The notes: generated from the sequence alone by a model not told the origin. Shown: positions 17,019-26,092, numbered from the stretch's first letter. The stretch: 64,000 nucleotides of DNA from Bin87 sp965262485 (GCA_965262485.1 OZ253540.1:2232001-2296000), one strand, 5' to 3'. Numbers and translations are program-made.

Positions 17019-17678
17019 CTAAGCGTCGTTATCTGCAGCGCGGTTTTCCAGCGCCTTGTCCATTACGCGCTGGAATACTTCGTAGGGTTGGGCGCCGCTG
17101 AACAACAGGTTGTCAAAAACGAAAGTCGGGATGCCCCTGATACCGTACCCCAAAGCTTCCTGATACTGGTCGATTACCCGTTGCGAGTAGTACCCGGATT
17201 CGACGCGTTCCTGCAATTCATTCCCGTCCAGTCCAACGCTGGCGCCTATTTCGGCCAGCACTGCGGGGTTACCCAAATCTGCCCGGTCGTCCCAGTAGGC
17301 TTTGTAAGCTGCATGGTGATATTCCATGAACTTGCCCTGTTCCTGAGCATATTCGGTGGCTTGCAGGGAATAAAGGCTGTTGGGTGTATATCGAGGCGGG
17401 CGCATGGTGAGGTTGGCATCTCTGGCTTGCGACCGCAAGGGTTCCGAGAGTTCGTCGTCAGATTCGCCCGGTCTTTCCTCGCGAACCTGCCCTTCCTGCG
17501 GAGTATCCGGGCGCAGCAAATATGCCCGTCCCTCGATGGTGATGTCGTAGTCGTCTTTAAGTCTGTCGACGCGTTCCAGGCCGACGTAACACCAGGGTCA
17601 AATATAGTCGTACCAGACGATCACGTGAACCGGGTTAGGGTCGTTGGGATGATTGTGCGCGGGCGGTTGCGTGGTCAT
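17019..17678 (-). CDS. FrnE/DsbA-family oxidoreductase with predicted selenocysteine (U27-P-W-C)
   Basis: From the ATG at 17678 the frame reads to VHVIVWYDYI, then an in-frame TGA at 17598-17600, then PWCYVGLERVDRL and a full DsbA/FrnE domain to 17019 (219 residues). The TGA stands exactly where FrnE-like proteins have the first Cys of CPWC, so the redox motif is U-P-W-C (residues 27-30). The C-terminal half has GIRGIPTFVFDN, the cis-Pro loop of thioredoxin-fold enzymes. A candidate SECIS hairpin follows. A TGA-as-stop reading would begin at a TTG at 17519 and lose the active site. No signal peptide is seen, so it acts in the cytoplasm. The alternative, a nonsense-mutated pseudogene, is less likely because downstream coding is intact. 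Confidence 0.87.
17565..17585 (-). promoter_or_regulatory. Candidate bacterial SECIS hairpin of the FrnE-like gene
   Basis: Twelve bases after the TGA, GUCGGC pairs with GUCGAC (six pairs, one G-U) around the loop CUGGAACGC. An extra C-G pair with one bulged C would shrink the loop to UGGAAC, placing a G among its first two bases, as bacterial SECIS models require. Loop distance from the TGA is about 18-19 bases. Confidence 0.55.
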
Positions 17679-17745
17679 GGTGGCGCTCCCTTTTGCGGTG
17701 TCGGCTACTGCGCGCGGATGGTTGGGGTGATGGCGGATTTCGGCG

Positions 17746-18459
17746 TTATTCGTCCAACCTGGCCAAGAGCGGATACAGTCCTTCCAGGTTTTCGATGTGG
17801 TCGCAGCCGGTTACGTTGGGGTGATATCCGCCCCGGTCGATGAGCACCGGATACAAGCCGGCGTCGCGCGCGCCCTGAACATCGGACCGTGGTTGATCAC
17901 CGACGTGCATCGCCTGTTCCGGAGCGATGGCCATGCGTTTTAATGCGGCTTCAAAAATCGCAGTCTCCGGTTTCTGCGCCACCTCGCCGCCGGCAATGGT
18001 GAACTCCAGGTAATCCTGGATGCCCAGCCGGTGGGTCAGCTCGTACATGTCGCGGCGCAAATTTGTCAGGATGGCCATGCGGTACCCGCGCCCCTTGAGT
18101 TCCGCCAGCACCGGTCGGGTGTCTTCGAATTCAACCAGTTCCTTTGGAACCGCAATCGCCATGTCCCAAATTTCTTTGGCCATTCGCAAGGTGACGCTGA
18201 CGCCGGCTTCGTCCAGAATGATTTGTTCGTACCGGGCGAAAAACCTGGCGCGGTCCTCGGTGGTGCGATCTCCCAACGGCTGGAGATGGTTCTCCTCGTT
18301 GAAGTAGAGGTCGGCAATCGCGTAGCCCCGGGCCAGGTTTTCGGCAGCAACGCGTATTCCCAGATTTTGACACGCCGCATGCTGAATCTGAGGCAGCGGC
18401 GGCCAGAAACGGACGAGCGTATTATAGAAATCGAAAAAGATTGCCTTGATCATGTGCAT
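17746..18459 (-). CDS. HAD-superfamily hydrolase (subfamily IA, dehalogenase-like motif I)
   Basis: A 237-residue HAD protein. Motif I reads FFDFYNTLV, with Tyr in place of the second Asp as in haloacid dehalogenases. ILTNLRRDM is motif II, AQKPE supplies the motif III Lys, and HVGDQPRSDVQGARDAG is motif IV. A four-helix cap region lies between residues 20 and 95. It could be a 2-haloacid dehalogenase-like or phosphatase enzyme; the sequence does not decide. Two ATGs (18459 and 18453) are possible. It lies 110 bp downstream of otsB on the same strand. Confidence 0.82.
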   Translation of the reverse strand: MHMIKAIFFDFYNTLVRFWPPLPQIQHAACQNLGIRVAAENLARGYAIADLYFNEENHLQPLGDRTTEDRARFFARYEQIILDEAGVSVTLRMAKEIWDMAIAVPKELVEFEDTRPVLAELKGRGYRMAILTNLRRDMYELTHRLGIQDYLEFTIAGGEVAQKPETAIFEAALKRMAIAPEQAMHVGDQPRSDVQGARDAGLYPVLIDRGGYHPNVTGCDHIENLEGLYPLLARLDE

Positions 18460-18569
18460 TGGGTGGCGCGACAGCGCGCAAGTGGACCTGTGGCCTGGTG
18501 CCGGTCAGCGGCAATGATAGCACACCGCCAACATTACGAAAGCCGTGATCCACGCCCGTTCCGCCGGGG

Positions 18570-19355
18570 TTATGTCAGCGCCAGTAGATCGGCCAATGCC
18601 GCAGAGACGGCGGCCGGAGAATCCACCCGGCAAATTGCCCGGGTTTCCGTTGCCGGAGGCCCCACATAAATACCTATCCCTCCGATCGACTGTGCTGCAT
18701 CGTAAGCATCCTCGTCGGTTTCGTCATCACCGAAATACACCGGGAACGCATTGGAAGCCAACTGAAAACGGATCATCTCCAGGGCGTGGCCTTTGTGCCA
18801 GTCAATTGCCGGCCGCAGTTCCATCGCCATTTTGGCGGCCGTAACCCGACAGGCGCCGGTTGCAAGGAGTGGCCCCACGGTGTCCAGAAATATCATGGCG
18901 ACGGAATCATGATATTGCGGCGGAGTTAAGCGGTAATGGGCCGTAAGGGTAAATACCTTGCTCTCCACCAACGCACCCGGAATATCCGCCAAATCCGCAA
19001 CCAGCCTTTCGGCAGCCTCGGAAATGGCCGGAATCGCGGCGGCGGCGGCCGGATGAAGGTAATCCAGTCCCGGCCCCCGAATCTCCAGACCGTGATTACC
19101 CCCGTACACCAACCCCGGAACCCCAACGCGCCCGGATACGTCATTGAGCGCCCGTCCGCTCAGGATTCCGATGATGATATTCGGTTTTCGTCCCAACGCC
19201 TCCAAGAGTGAGGCATTTCCCTGACGCAACACGGCGTCCTCGGGTCGTTCGGTGATCTCGGATAAAGTGCCGTCGAAATCCAGGGCAAGCAGGATTTTGT
19301 TCTGCTCGGACAGTCGATGGCGGACGGATGTCCAGGATTCCAGGGTGGGCGTCAT
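18570..19355 (-). CDS. otsB: Trehalose-6-phosphate phosphatase
   Basis: A 261-residue HAD-fold phosphatase that converts trehalose 6-phosphate to trehalose. The nucleophile motif is LALDFDGTLSEI, followed by ILSGRAL and GNHGLEIRG, and the metal-binding YFGDDETDEDAY near the C terminus, all diagnostic of OtsB. The start is the ATG at 19355 (MTPTLESW); upstream codons lack family similarity. It follows otsA by 35 bp, so the two trehalose genes form one unit. Trehalose is a compatible solute, consistent with a saline or fluctuating habitat. Confidence 0.94.
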   Translation of the reverse strand: MTPTLESWTSVRHRLSEQNKILLALDFDGTLSEITERPEDAVLRQGNASLLEALGRKPNIIIGILSGRALNDVSGRVGVPGLVYGGNHGLEIRGPGLDYLHPAAAAAIPAISEAAERLVADLADIPGALVESKVFTLTAHYRLTPPQYHDSVAMIFLDTVGPLLATGACRVTAAKMAMELRPAIDWHKGHALEMIRFQLASNAFPVYFGDDETDEDAYDAAQSIGGIGIYVGPPATETRAICRVDSPAAVSAALADLLALT

Positions 19356-19390
19356 ATTAGCAGTGGGGCGCTCAGGCGGTGACGGGGAGT

Positions 19391-20899
19391 TCAGATAGCT
19401 CGAGCTGCGGGCAACCGGGCGTGGTCTGGCGTACTGGCCTGCATCAGGTTCATCATGATGCGTCCGGCCCAATTGTAGATGTTGTTTTGTTGCACGATGC
19501 TGCGCATGTGGCGCATCCGCAGGCGACGTTCGTCATCGCTCATGGTCAACGCCTGATGGATGGCGTCGGCAAACTGCTCGGTTGCATACGGGTTGATGAT
19601 AATCGAGCTGCTCAATTCCTGGGCCGCGCCCGCGAACGCGCTGAGAATTAGAACACCGTCGTCATCTACCCGGGAAGCCACATATTCTTTGGCAACCAGG
19701 TTCATGCCGTCGTGCAGGCTGCTCTCAGCGCAAAAACTCGCCAAACGGCGCAATGCCGCGAAGGTGACGGACGGGAACGTAGTGGGCCAATACGCAATCG
19801 GCTGCCAGTCGCCGTCGCCGAATCGTTCGTTGATTCGATTCACGATAGATTCGATATCGATGGTCAGCTGCATGTATGAGTTGATGTTGGTGCGGCTGGT
19901 GGCGCCGGCCTGCAGGAACACCAGCTTGCCCTGGTATTCCGGCCACTTTTCCAGGAAGCGTTCCACCGCTCTCAGCCGATGGGGTATTCCCTTGGTGTAG
20001 TCCTGGCGATCGATACCCAGACCCAGTATGCGCCCGGTGTCCAGGCCGAATTCCTGAGTCAGCCGGGCCATTTCCGACTCAACTTCGGCGGTGCGCGCTT
20101 CGGCGTCCAGACTGTCGAAATCGATGCTGATCGGAAAAGGCCGTACCAGCGTCATGTCGTCCTGATAATCCACCAGGCCAAACTGGGAATCCACCTGGGC
20201 ATTCAGGTTCCGCGCCACCGCATCCAGGAATTTGTCGCAGTCACTGGAAAGATGGAACCCCAGCAGGTCATTGCCCAGCATCCCGTCCAAAATCTCTTCT
20301 TGCCAGGGACAAATCCGCAGGATGTCCGTGTTTGGCCAGGGGATGTGCCAGAACTGTCCAATGATAACGTCTTCGCACACCTGCCGGATGTAGCGGGGCA
20401 GCAGCGCCAGGTGATAATCCTGAATAAGTACAATCGCCGGCCCGTCACCGATTTCATCAGCAACCAGGTTGGCGAACTTCCGGTTGACTGATTTGTATGC
20501 CTCGTAATCCTGGGTATCGAAAATCGGCTCGGTGTAAGCAACGTGGCAAAGAGGCCACAATCCCTGATTGGAGAATCCGTAGTAGTAGCCGTCGTTCTCC
20601 GCTTCGGTCAGGTCCATCAGGCGCAGCCGATAAGCCGGCGAATCCAGCGGTACTGCGATTCTGCCGTCTGCATCCATGGCAAGATGGTCACTGTCGCCGT
20701 TGCTCTGAGCGATCCAGGTGCCGCCACACGCGCGCATCAATGGGTCGATGGCGGCGGTAAGTCCGCCGGGAGGCATCTCACCCACCAGGTTTCCGTTTTC
20801 TACTCGGAACGCGTACGGTTGGCGATTAGACACCACTATCAGCCGGTATTCGTTCAGTTCCCGGCCCACCAGCCGTTGTAAATCGTCGCCAGTCCACAT
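19391..20899 (-). CDS. otsA: Trehalose-6-phosphate synthase (GT20)
   Basis: A 502-residue family GT20 glycosyltransferase that joins UDP-(or GDP-)glucose to glucose 6-phosphate. Motifs: VVSNRQPY and PGGLTAAIDP at the N terminus, VLIQDYHLALLP, FWHIPWPN, LGIDRQDYTKGIPHRLRA and LHDGMNLVAKEYVA (donor-binding). The Met at 20899 is an ATG and the start is about 18 residues before the first conserved strand. Full length for the family. It is the first gene of the otsA-otsB pair. Confidence 0.95.
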   Translation of the reverse strand: MWTGDDLQRLVGRELNEYRLIVVSNRQPYAFRVENGNLVGEMPPGGLTAAIDPLMRACGGTWIAQSNGDSDHLAMDADGRIAVPLDSPAYRLRLMDLTEAENDGYYYGFSNQGLWPLCHVAYTEPIFDTQDYEAYKSVNRKFANLVADEIGDGPAIVLIQDYHLALLPRYIRQVCEDVIIGQFWHIPWPNTDILRICPWQEEILDGMLGNDLLGFHLSSDCDKFLDAVARNLNAQVDSQFGLVDYQDDMTLVRPFPISIDFDSLDAEARTAEVESEMARLTQEFGLDTGRILGLGIDRQDYTKGIPHRLRAVERFLEKWPEYQGKLVFLQAGATSRTNINSYMQLTIDIESIVNRINERFGDGDWQPIAYWPTTFPSVTFAALRRLASFCAESSLHDGMNLVAKEYVASRVDDDGVLILSAFAGAAQELSSSIIINPYATEQFADAIHQALTMSDDERRLRMRHMRSIVQQNNIYNWAGRIMMNLMQASTPDHARLPAARAI

Positions 20900-21565
20900 G
20901 CGGGCAACCGTCCTTTTCGAGTATCAAACTGTTTGTAATCGCGAATCCATTACTCAATGAGTTACGAGTTACGAGGTTGTTAACACACCTGAATTTTGCC
21001 ACACGGCTGCCGGTGGGTCAAACGAACCCATGCTGCGCTTGCAATCACAGGGGAGGGTACGGCCCTCACCTGACAGGGGTAGGTATTTTCGCGCCATGTT
21101 GCTCACCCTCATTGCAGTCGATGACTCAGAATATGGTTTACCAACCTGAAAACTCGGCTTTTGCCCCCTCGCAAGGCGTGGAGGAGTCTGTGCTCAACTC
21201 TGGTGGATCCGAAGTTTTATACCTGATTTCGGCCTATACCTACCCCTGTCAGACGGCCCTCACCCCCGGCCCCTCTCCCGCCGGGAGAGGGGAGCCTGAT
21301 CCGACATTGGTGGACAGGATTTTGGGCCGTGGTTTGCTGCGGGATTGCCAACCCCCGCATCGAGTACGGGGGCGCAGTGACGGATTAAAGTGGGTACCGT
21401 GAGGCCGGTTGCTGATGGGCAGAACTGGGGTGTGTTGACAAATACCGTCATTCCCGCGAAAGCGGGAATCCAGTGGCCGAAGTCGTTAATCACGGTTCCG
21501 ATTCTTTCATCATACCCTCTCTGGACTCCTGCTTTCGCAGGAGTGACGGGCTGGTTTGCTAATTG
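20900..21565. other. Intergenic region with decayed repeats
   Basis: About 670 bp upstream of otsA and downstream of menG without a convincing gene. It contains a CCCCTCTCCC...GGGAGAGGGG inverted repeat (about 21270-21294), a decayed right end of the family A element (about 21348-21404, ending AAAGTGGGTACCGTGAG) and a family B element at 21426-21578. Plus-strand open frames here are made of repeat sequence. Confidence 0.65.
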
Positions 21566-21578
21566 TCAACAGGCTCTA
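21426..21578. mobile_element. MITE-like element, family B copy 1, overlapping the end of menG
   Basis: The ends are related inverted repeats (GGTGTGTTGACAAAT on the left; inverted AGCCTGTTGACAATT on the right, ending at TA 21577-21578). It contains the palindrome ATTCCCGCGAAAGCGGGAAT (21450-21469) and a second palindrome around CTCCTGCTTTCGCAGGAG. The right end supplies the last codons and the TGA stop of menG. A copy with the same interior lies at 49398-49597. Confidence 0.75.
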
Positions 21579-22306
21579 GAACGACCTGCCGGTTTGTCTC
21601 CGTGGTGCAATGCTACGCCGCCGAATCCGAACCGGACATAGCCGACGTTGATTAGGCCCGACTGACTGAAAACCTGTGCCAGACCGTCGGCGGTGAGGAA
21701 ATAATCTACGCTGTTGGGAAGATAAGTATATGCCGCGCGATCGCCGGAAATGAGCTGTCCCATGAAAGGCACCAGATAGTGGAAATACAACCGCCCGATT
21801 GATGAAAGCGCTCCTTTTGGCATGGGCGTTAGCTCCAGGGTCGTAACCCTTCCTCCCGGTTTAACCACGCGAGCCATTTCTCGTACCGCAGCGGGGACGT
21901 CGGCCATGTTGCGCATGCTGAACCCGGCGGTGGCGCAAGCGAACGTGTCATCAGGGAAGGGCAGGCGCAAAGCGTCGCCGATGACGAAGTTGGTTTCGGT
22001 CGTGTTCGCAACCATGCGGGAAGCCTTGCTGCTGGCGATTCGCAGCATTTCAGGCAACAGGTCGACACCCACTACCGATGTGACGTCGGGGCACCGTGCC
22101 AGTGCGAACGCCAGGTCGCCGGTGCCGGTTGCCACGTCCAGGGAGTCACCCGACAGATTTGCGGTAGTGAATTGTGCGGTGGCCCGTTTCCAGCGGTGGT
22201 GCAACCCTCCGGTCATCAGGGAGTTCATAAGGTCGTAGCGCGGCGAGATGCGGGCGAACATCTCCGCTACGTAGCGCCGTTTATCGTCTCCGTGAAGATG
22301 CGCCAA
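21566..22306 (-). CDS. menG: Demethylmenaquinone methyltransferase (UbiE/MenG)
   Basis: A 246-residue SAM-dependent methyltransferase, last step of menaquinone synthesis. VAEMFARISPRYDLMN is the family N-terminal signature, DVATGTGDLAFALA is the SAM-binding motif I, and GFSMRNMAD plus GGRVTTLELTPM are later signatures. The start is a TTG at 22306, needed to keep the conserved N terminus. The final residues GRSRAC and the stop are encoded by the end of a repeat element, so the original C terminus was replaced. It lies four bases after the DHFR-like gene in the ubiD-ubiA-ubiX cluster. Confidence 0.92.
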   Translation of the reverse strand: MAHLHGDDKRRYVAEMFARISPRYDLMNSLMTGGLHHRWKRATAQFTTANLSGDSLDVATGTGDLAFALARCPDVTSVVGVDLLPEMLRIASSKASRMVANTTETNFVIGDALRLPFPDDTFACATAGFSMRNMADVPAAVREMARVVKPGGRVTTLELTPMPKGALSSIGRLYFHYLVPFMGQLISGDRAAYTYLPNSVDYFLTADGLAQVFSQSGLINVGYVRFGFGGVALHHGDKPAGRSRAC

Positions 22307-22310
22307 CAGG

Positions 22311-22853
22311 TTACCCGGTATCGTCGTCGCCGACCGGATTGGGCCGGTAACGGAGCTCCACGAGGCCGTTGGAATGTTGGCGAGACTCCACCAGGCGAAG
22401 CGTAGTGGGTTGCGCCGGCTCCCGGAACAGGCGGATCCCCGCGCCGAGCAGGGTGGGTATCACAAACAGGATGTATTCGTCCACGAGGCCCTGGGAGTGA
22501 AATTGCTGGAACAGGTCGGCGCCACCGACCAACCAGATGCGTCCCGGGTGCCGGGTGGCGATGGTTCGGGCAAAACCGTCGGCGCTGAGTCGCACAGCCT
22601 GGACGCCCGGAGGCGGGTTCTCCATAGCCGAGTTTGTGAAAACGTAGGTCGGTTTACCCGGATACGGCCAGTCGCCAAATCCCAGGACCTGGTCGTAGGT
22701 GCGCCGGCCCATCGCCAGCGCATCCGTGCCGGCGTAGAATTCGTCGTAGCCGTAGTCTCCGCCGTCGTCGTGGGGCAACCAGTCAACGCCGCCGTCGGCA
22801 TCGGCGATGTACCCGTCCAGGCTGGTGGCGATAAACAGACTTATGGTTCCCAT
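22311..22853 (-). CDS. DHFR/RibD C-terminal-family reductase
   Basis: A 180-residue protein starting at the ATG giving MGTISLFIATSLDGYIADAD, typical of the dihydrofolate reductase / RibD C-terminal family. YVFTNS, RIWLVGGADLFQQF (NADPH-binding GG motif) and IPTLLGAGIRLF are the other family segments. It sits inside the menaquinone cluster between ubiX (19 bp gap) and menG (4 bp gap), so it is probably co-transcribed. Whether it reduces a pterin, a flavin precursor or something related to quinones is not known; such YyaP/YwjB-like proteins are often uncharacterised. Confidence 0.82.
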   Translation of the reverse strand: MGTISLFIATSLDGYIADADGGVDWLPHDDGGDYGYDEFYAGTDALAMGRRTYDQVLGFGDWPYPGKPTYVFTNSAMENPPPGVQAVRLSADGFARTIATRHPGRIWLVGGADLFQQFHSQGLVDEYILFVIPTLLGAGIRLFREPAQPTTLRLVESRQHSNGLVELRYRPNPVGDDDTG

Positions 22854-22872
22854 AGCGGATTGGGTGCAGGGC

Positions 22873-23493
22873 CTACCGTTCGCGGTCGTGATATTGCAAT
22901 TCGTCGGGAAGGCTCTGACTGATGCCCAGGGCAACGAGCGCTCGTTGAACCACAAACCGGACGACACCGTCAATGTCCAGGGGTTTTAGATAAAACGGCG
23001 GGTCGGGAGGCAAGATCGTAACGCCCAGGCGGCTTAGTTTCAGCATGTTTTCGAGATGGATGGCATGGAGGGGTGTTTCCCTCGGGATCAGCACCAGACG
23101 GCGGTTTTCCTTGAGCGTGACATCAGCGGCGCGCAGCAGGAGGTTGGGGGTTAAGCCGTGGGCGATGGATGCCACCGAGTTCATGCTGGCGGGCGCCACG
23201 ATCATACCGGCGGTGGGCATGGTACCGCTGGCGATGGGGGCAAACAGATCACCAATGGCGAAGTGTCTGAAGTGAGAATTCTCGACCCACCGGGCCACCG
23301 TCTGATTAAACGACTCATCCAATTCTTCCTGCCATACCATGCGCGCGCCGTTGGACGCCACCGCTACGACCGGGATTTCCAGGCTTAGGAGGGTGTCAAC
23401 CATTTCCCGGCCGATGATTGCTCCACTGGCTCCGGTCAGGCCGATCACCACCGGAGGGATTGGCCCGGCAAACGTGGATTCAGAATTCACCAT
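22873..23493 (-). CDS. ubiX: Flavin prenyltransferase UbiX-like
   Basis: A 206-residue flavoprotein making prenylated FMN, the cofactor of UbiD decarboxylases. Signatures: VVIGLTGASGAIIGREMV (FMN phosphate binding), GTMPTAGMIVAPASMNSVASIAHG and RLVLIPRETPLHAIHLENM. The gene overlaps the end of ubiA by 7 bp, and ubiD lies just upstream of that, so enzyme and cofactor maker are co-expressed. In the futalosine menaquinone route this role is also called MqnM. Confidence 0.94.
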   Translation of the reverse strand: MVNSESTFAGPIPPVVIGLTGASGAIIGREMVDTLLSLEIPVVAVASNGARMVWQEELDESFNQTVARWVENSHFRHFAIGDLFAPIASGTMPTAGMIVAPASMNSVASIAHGLTPNLLLRAADVTLKENRRLVLIPRETPLHAIHLENMLKLSRLGVTILPPDPPFYLKPLDIDGVVRFVVQRALVALGISQSLPDELQYHDRER

Positions 23494-24413
23494 GGGAAAA
23501 CCCCCGGGATGGGAACGACGACCGCGAGAATCGTAAAGAGTAGCAATTGGGAAGAAACATATTTGTTGAACGCAAACGCCGCGCCAACCTTGGTCGGTTC
23601 GCCGGACTTTACCAGGTTATTTTCGTAAACCAACAGGCCCACCGCCACCGCCCAGCCGATGAAATAAAACACGTTGAGATTCATCAAAATGCCCAGTGTC
23701 AGCAGGGCGGCGGCGGCCACGGTGTGCAGCGCTCTGGTGGTACGGATGGCGTTGCGGACCCCGAAACGGGCAGAGATCGAATGTATGCGGTTAGCCCGGT
23801 CAAATTCGACATCCATGGTTCCGTAGATGGTTTCAAATCCACCGGCCCACATGGCAACCGCGAAGGTGAGCAGGACCGGCGCCCAAATCAGACTCCCGGT
23901 TACACCTATCCATGCCCCCGATGGTGCGATGGCGAGGGCGCACCCCAACATCAGGCTGCAGAGCCACGTGTAGTATTTGGCAAACGAGTAAATCACGACG
24001 TACGCCGCCGCCACCGGCGAGAGGATCAATGCGAGAGTATTCAACTGCCACGCGGCGGCAAAGAAGATCACGGCGCCCACGGCAGCCATGCCGCCGACTT
24101 CGATGGGTTTGAGCAATCCGGTGGGAATGTGTCTGGAAGATGTACGCGGATTTTTCGCGTCTTCACTGGCGTTGATGATGCGGTTAGCCGCCATTCCCAG
24201 GGTGCGCACACCCAGAAAAGCCAGCGTAATCCAGATGAAGGAATGCCAGCCCGGCCACCCGGAACCGCCCGAATAATGGGAAGCCAATACCATGCCGATG
24301 TACCCGAAAGGCATGGCGAACAGGGATTCGGAAACGTTAATCGCGTTCAGGTAGTGGGGGATTTTGACCGCTATCCTGCGGCCCGTTACCGGGTGGGTGG
24401 GCGCCTCACGCAT
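23487..24413 (-). CDS. ubiA: UbiA-family prenyltransferase (menaquinone precursor prenylation)
   Basis: A 308-residue integral membrane protein with about eight or nine hydrophobic segments. The first metal/diphosphate motif is NRIINASEDAKNPRTSSR; the usual Asp after NRII is Asn here. The second motif, MDVEFDRANRIHSI, is intact. The enzyme attaches a polyprenyl chain to an aromatic acid. Next to ubiD and ubiX, and with mqnA elsewhere in the window, the acceptor is probably 1,4-dihydroxy-6-naphthoate (MqnP role) rather than 4-hydroxybenzoate; this is inference. Confidence 0.92.
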   Translation of the reverse strand: MREAPTHPVTGRRIAVKIPHYLNAINVSESLFAMPFGYIGMVLASHYSGGSGWPGWHSFIWITLAFLGVRTLGMAANRIINASEDAKNPRTSSRHIPTGLLKPIEVGGMAAVGAVIFFAAAWQLNTLALILSPVAAAYVVIYSFAKYYTWLCSLMLGCALAIAPSGAWIGVTGSLIWAPVLLTFAVAMWAGGFETIYGTMDVEFDRANRIHSISARFGVRNAIRTTRALHTVAAAALLTLGILMNLNVFYFIGWAVAVGLLVYENNLVKSGEPTKVGAAFAFNKYVSSQLLLFTILAVVVPIPGVFPW

Positions 24414-24453
24414 TGGTCATTCGCACCGTGATCTCGGAGCAAGCCAGGGGTCT

Positions 24454-25938
24454 CTAAACGCCGTGAGAGGGGATGAGGTCGTCGAGGCCCAACTCGGACC
24501 AACGCTGGGACACGCGCTGCCGAATCTCCTCGCTCATCTCGATGTCAGGAGGCCATTGCCGGCGGTAACCTTCATCGGGCCCTTTGCGGGTGGCGTCGAT
24601 GCCCATCTTGCTGCCGAACCGAGGGGTCGGCGATGCAACGTCCAGGTCGTCAATCGGCCCGTCGGCGATGATCAGGTCGGTTGCAGGATTCAGGTTGTTG
24701 GCAACGCGCCAGGCCACCTCAGACGGATTCTGTACGTCCACAAAATGGTCGACTACCACGATGACTTTGGCGAGACTCAATAGCCCCAGCCCCCACAGGC
24801 CGTAGATTACCTTTCTGGCCTGCCCGGGGTATTCCTTCTTCACCGAAACCAGGACCAGGTTGTGAAATATCCCCTCTGCCGGCATGTTGATGTCCACGAC
24901 TTCGGGCAGGATCAGGCGGATCAGCGGCAGGAACACGCGCTCGGTGACCTTGCCCATCCAGTAATCCTCGGTGGGTGGACGGCCAACGAAGGTAGTGGGG
25001 TAGATTGGGTTGTGGCGTCTGGTGATAGTGGTAACGTGGAATACCGGGTAAGGTTCGGCCAGTGAGTAGTAACCCGTATGGTCGCCGAAGGGTCCTTCCA
25101 GCCGTTCTTCACCCGGAATTACATAGCCTTCCAGGATGATTTCGGCGTGGGCCGGCACCATGAGATCCACGGTTTTGGCGGGAACGAGCTCCACGCCTTC
25201 ATCCCGAATGAAACCGGCGAGCAACATCTCGTCGATATCCGGTGGCAGAGGAGCGGATCCGGTCCAGATGGCAACCGGGTCTCCCCCCAAGGCTACCGCC
25301 ACTTCCAACCGGTCGTCTTGACGATCCTCGCTGGCTCGGTAGTGCCTGGCGCCGACCTTGTGGGTTTGCCAGTGCATACCGGTAGTGCTTTGGTCAAAAA
25401 CCTGCATCCGGTAGATACCGTAATTCTGAACGCCGGTATTTGGGTCTTTGGTGATTACCAGCGGCAGGGTTATGTATGGCCCGGCGTCCATGGGCCAGCA
25501 CTTGATGACAGGAAGTTGATAGAGATTTACGTCCTCGCCGGTGAGGACCACTTCCTGGCAGGGCGCCTGCCTTACGGTTTTTGGCTGAAAGCTGCCGACG
25601 TGGATCAATCTCCCCAGGGTACGCAGTTTGTTGACGATCCCGGATGGCGGGCCGCCCTGCACCATTTCGATCATTGATTCCAGACGACCGGCCAGCGCGT
25701 CGGCGTTGTCCATGTCGAGGGCCCAATTCATTCGCCGGTGGGAGCAAAACAGGTTGACTGCGACCGGCATGTCAAAACCGATGACATTCTCGAACAGCAG
25801 GGCCGGACCATCGGCGCGCATAAGCCGGTGGGCAATTTCGGTAATCTCCAACTCAGGATCCACCGGAGCGGTGATGCGGCGCAGATCTCCCTGATGTTCG
25901 AGAAAAGCGATGTATTCGCGCAGGTCTTTGAATGGCAT
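24454..25938 (-). CDS. ubiD: UbiD-family decarboxylase
   Basis: A 494-residue UbiD-family protein that removes the carboxyl group from an aromatic acid using prenylated FMN. Visible signatures include GPALLFENVIGFDMPVAVNL, NYGIYRMQV, EGPFGDHTGYYS and YPTTFVGRPPTEDYWMGK; the EGPFGDHTGY segment includes active-site Glu and Asp residues of the family. It starts the minus-strand group ubiD-ubiA-ubiX-DHFR-menG, matching the late futalosine route (MqnL role). Length is normal. Regulation is not visible. Confidence 0.94.
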   Translation of the reverse strand: MPFKDLREYIAFLEHQGDLRRITAPVDPELEITEIAHRLMRADGPALLFENVIGFDMPVAVNLFCSHRRMNWALDMDNADALAGRLESMIEMVQGGPPSGIVNKLRTLGRLIHVGSFQPKTVRQAPCQEVVLTGEDVNLYQLPVIKCWPMDAGPYITLPLVITKDPNTGVQNYGIYRMQVFDQSTTGMHWQTHKVGARHYRASEDRQDDRLEVAVALGGDPVAIWTGSAPLPPDIDEMLLAGFIRDEGVELVPAKTVDLMVPAHAEIILEGYVIPGEERLEGPFGDHTGYYSLAEPYPVFHVTTITRRHNPIYPTTFVGRPPTEDYWMGKVTERVFLPLIRLILPEVVDINMPAEGIFHNLVLVSVKKEYPGQARKVIYGLWGLGLLSLAKVIVVVDHFVDVQNPSEVAWRVANNLNPATDLIIADGPIDDLDVASPTPRFGSKMGIDATRKGPDEGYRRQWPPDIEMSEEIRQRVSQRWSELGLDDLIPSHGV

Positions 25939-26092
25939 CGTGGATGCTTTGGCCCAGGATTTTCATATTCCAGGATTGACCGATCCTGGTGATTGAGTTA
26001 CGCCCATTATATCAGTGGCCCGGCGGTGTAGATGCCGTCAACCGCCCCGATGAGGTGGTGGGAACAGTCGGTAGACTGACAGATATGAATGA

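Noticed and set aside
17746..18459. HAD protein with Tyr in place of the second motif I Asp as a dead enzyme
   Set aside because: The same replacement is normal in haloacid-dehalogenase-type HAD proteins, and all other motifs are intact.
20977..21402. A 141-codon plus-strand frame in the gap between otsA and menG
   Set aside because: Composed of dispersed repeat units, with no ribosome binding site or family feature.
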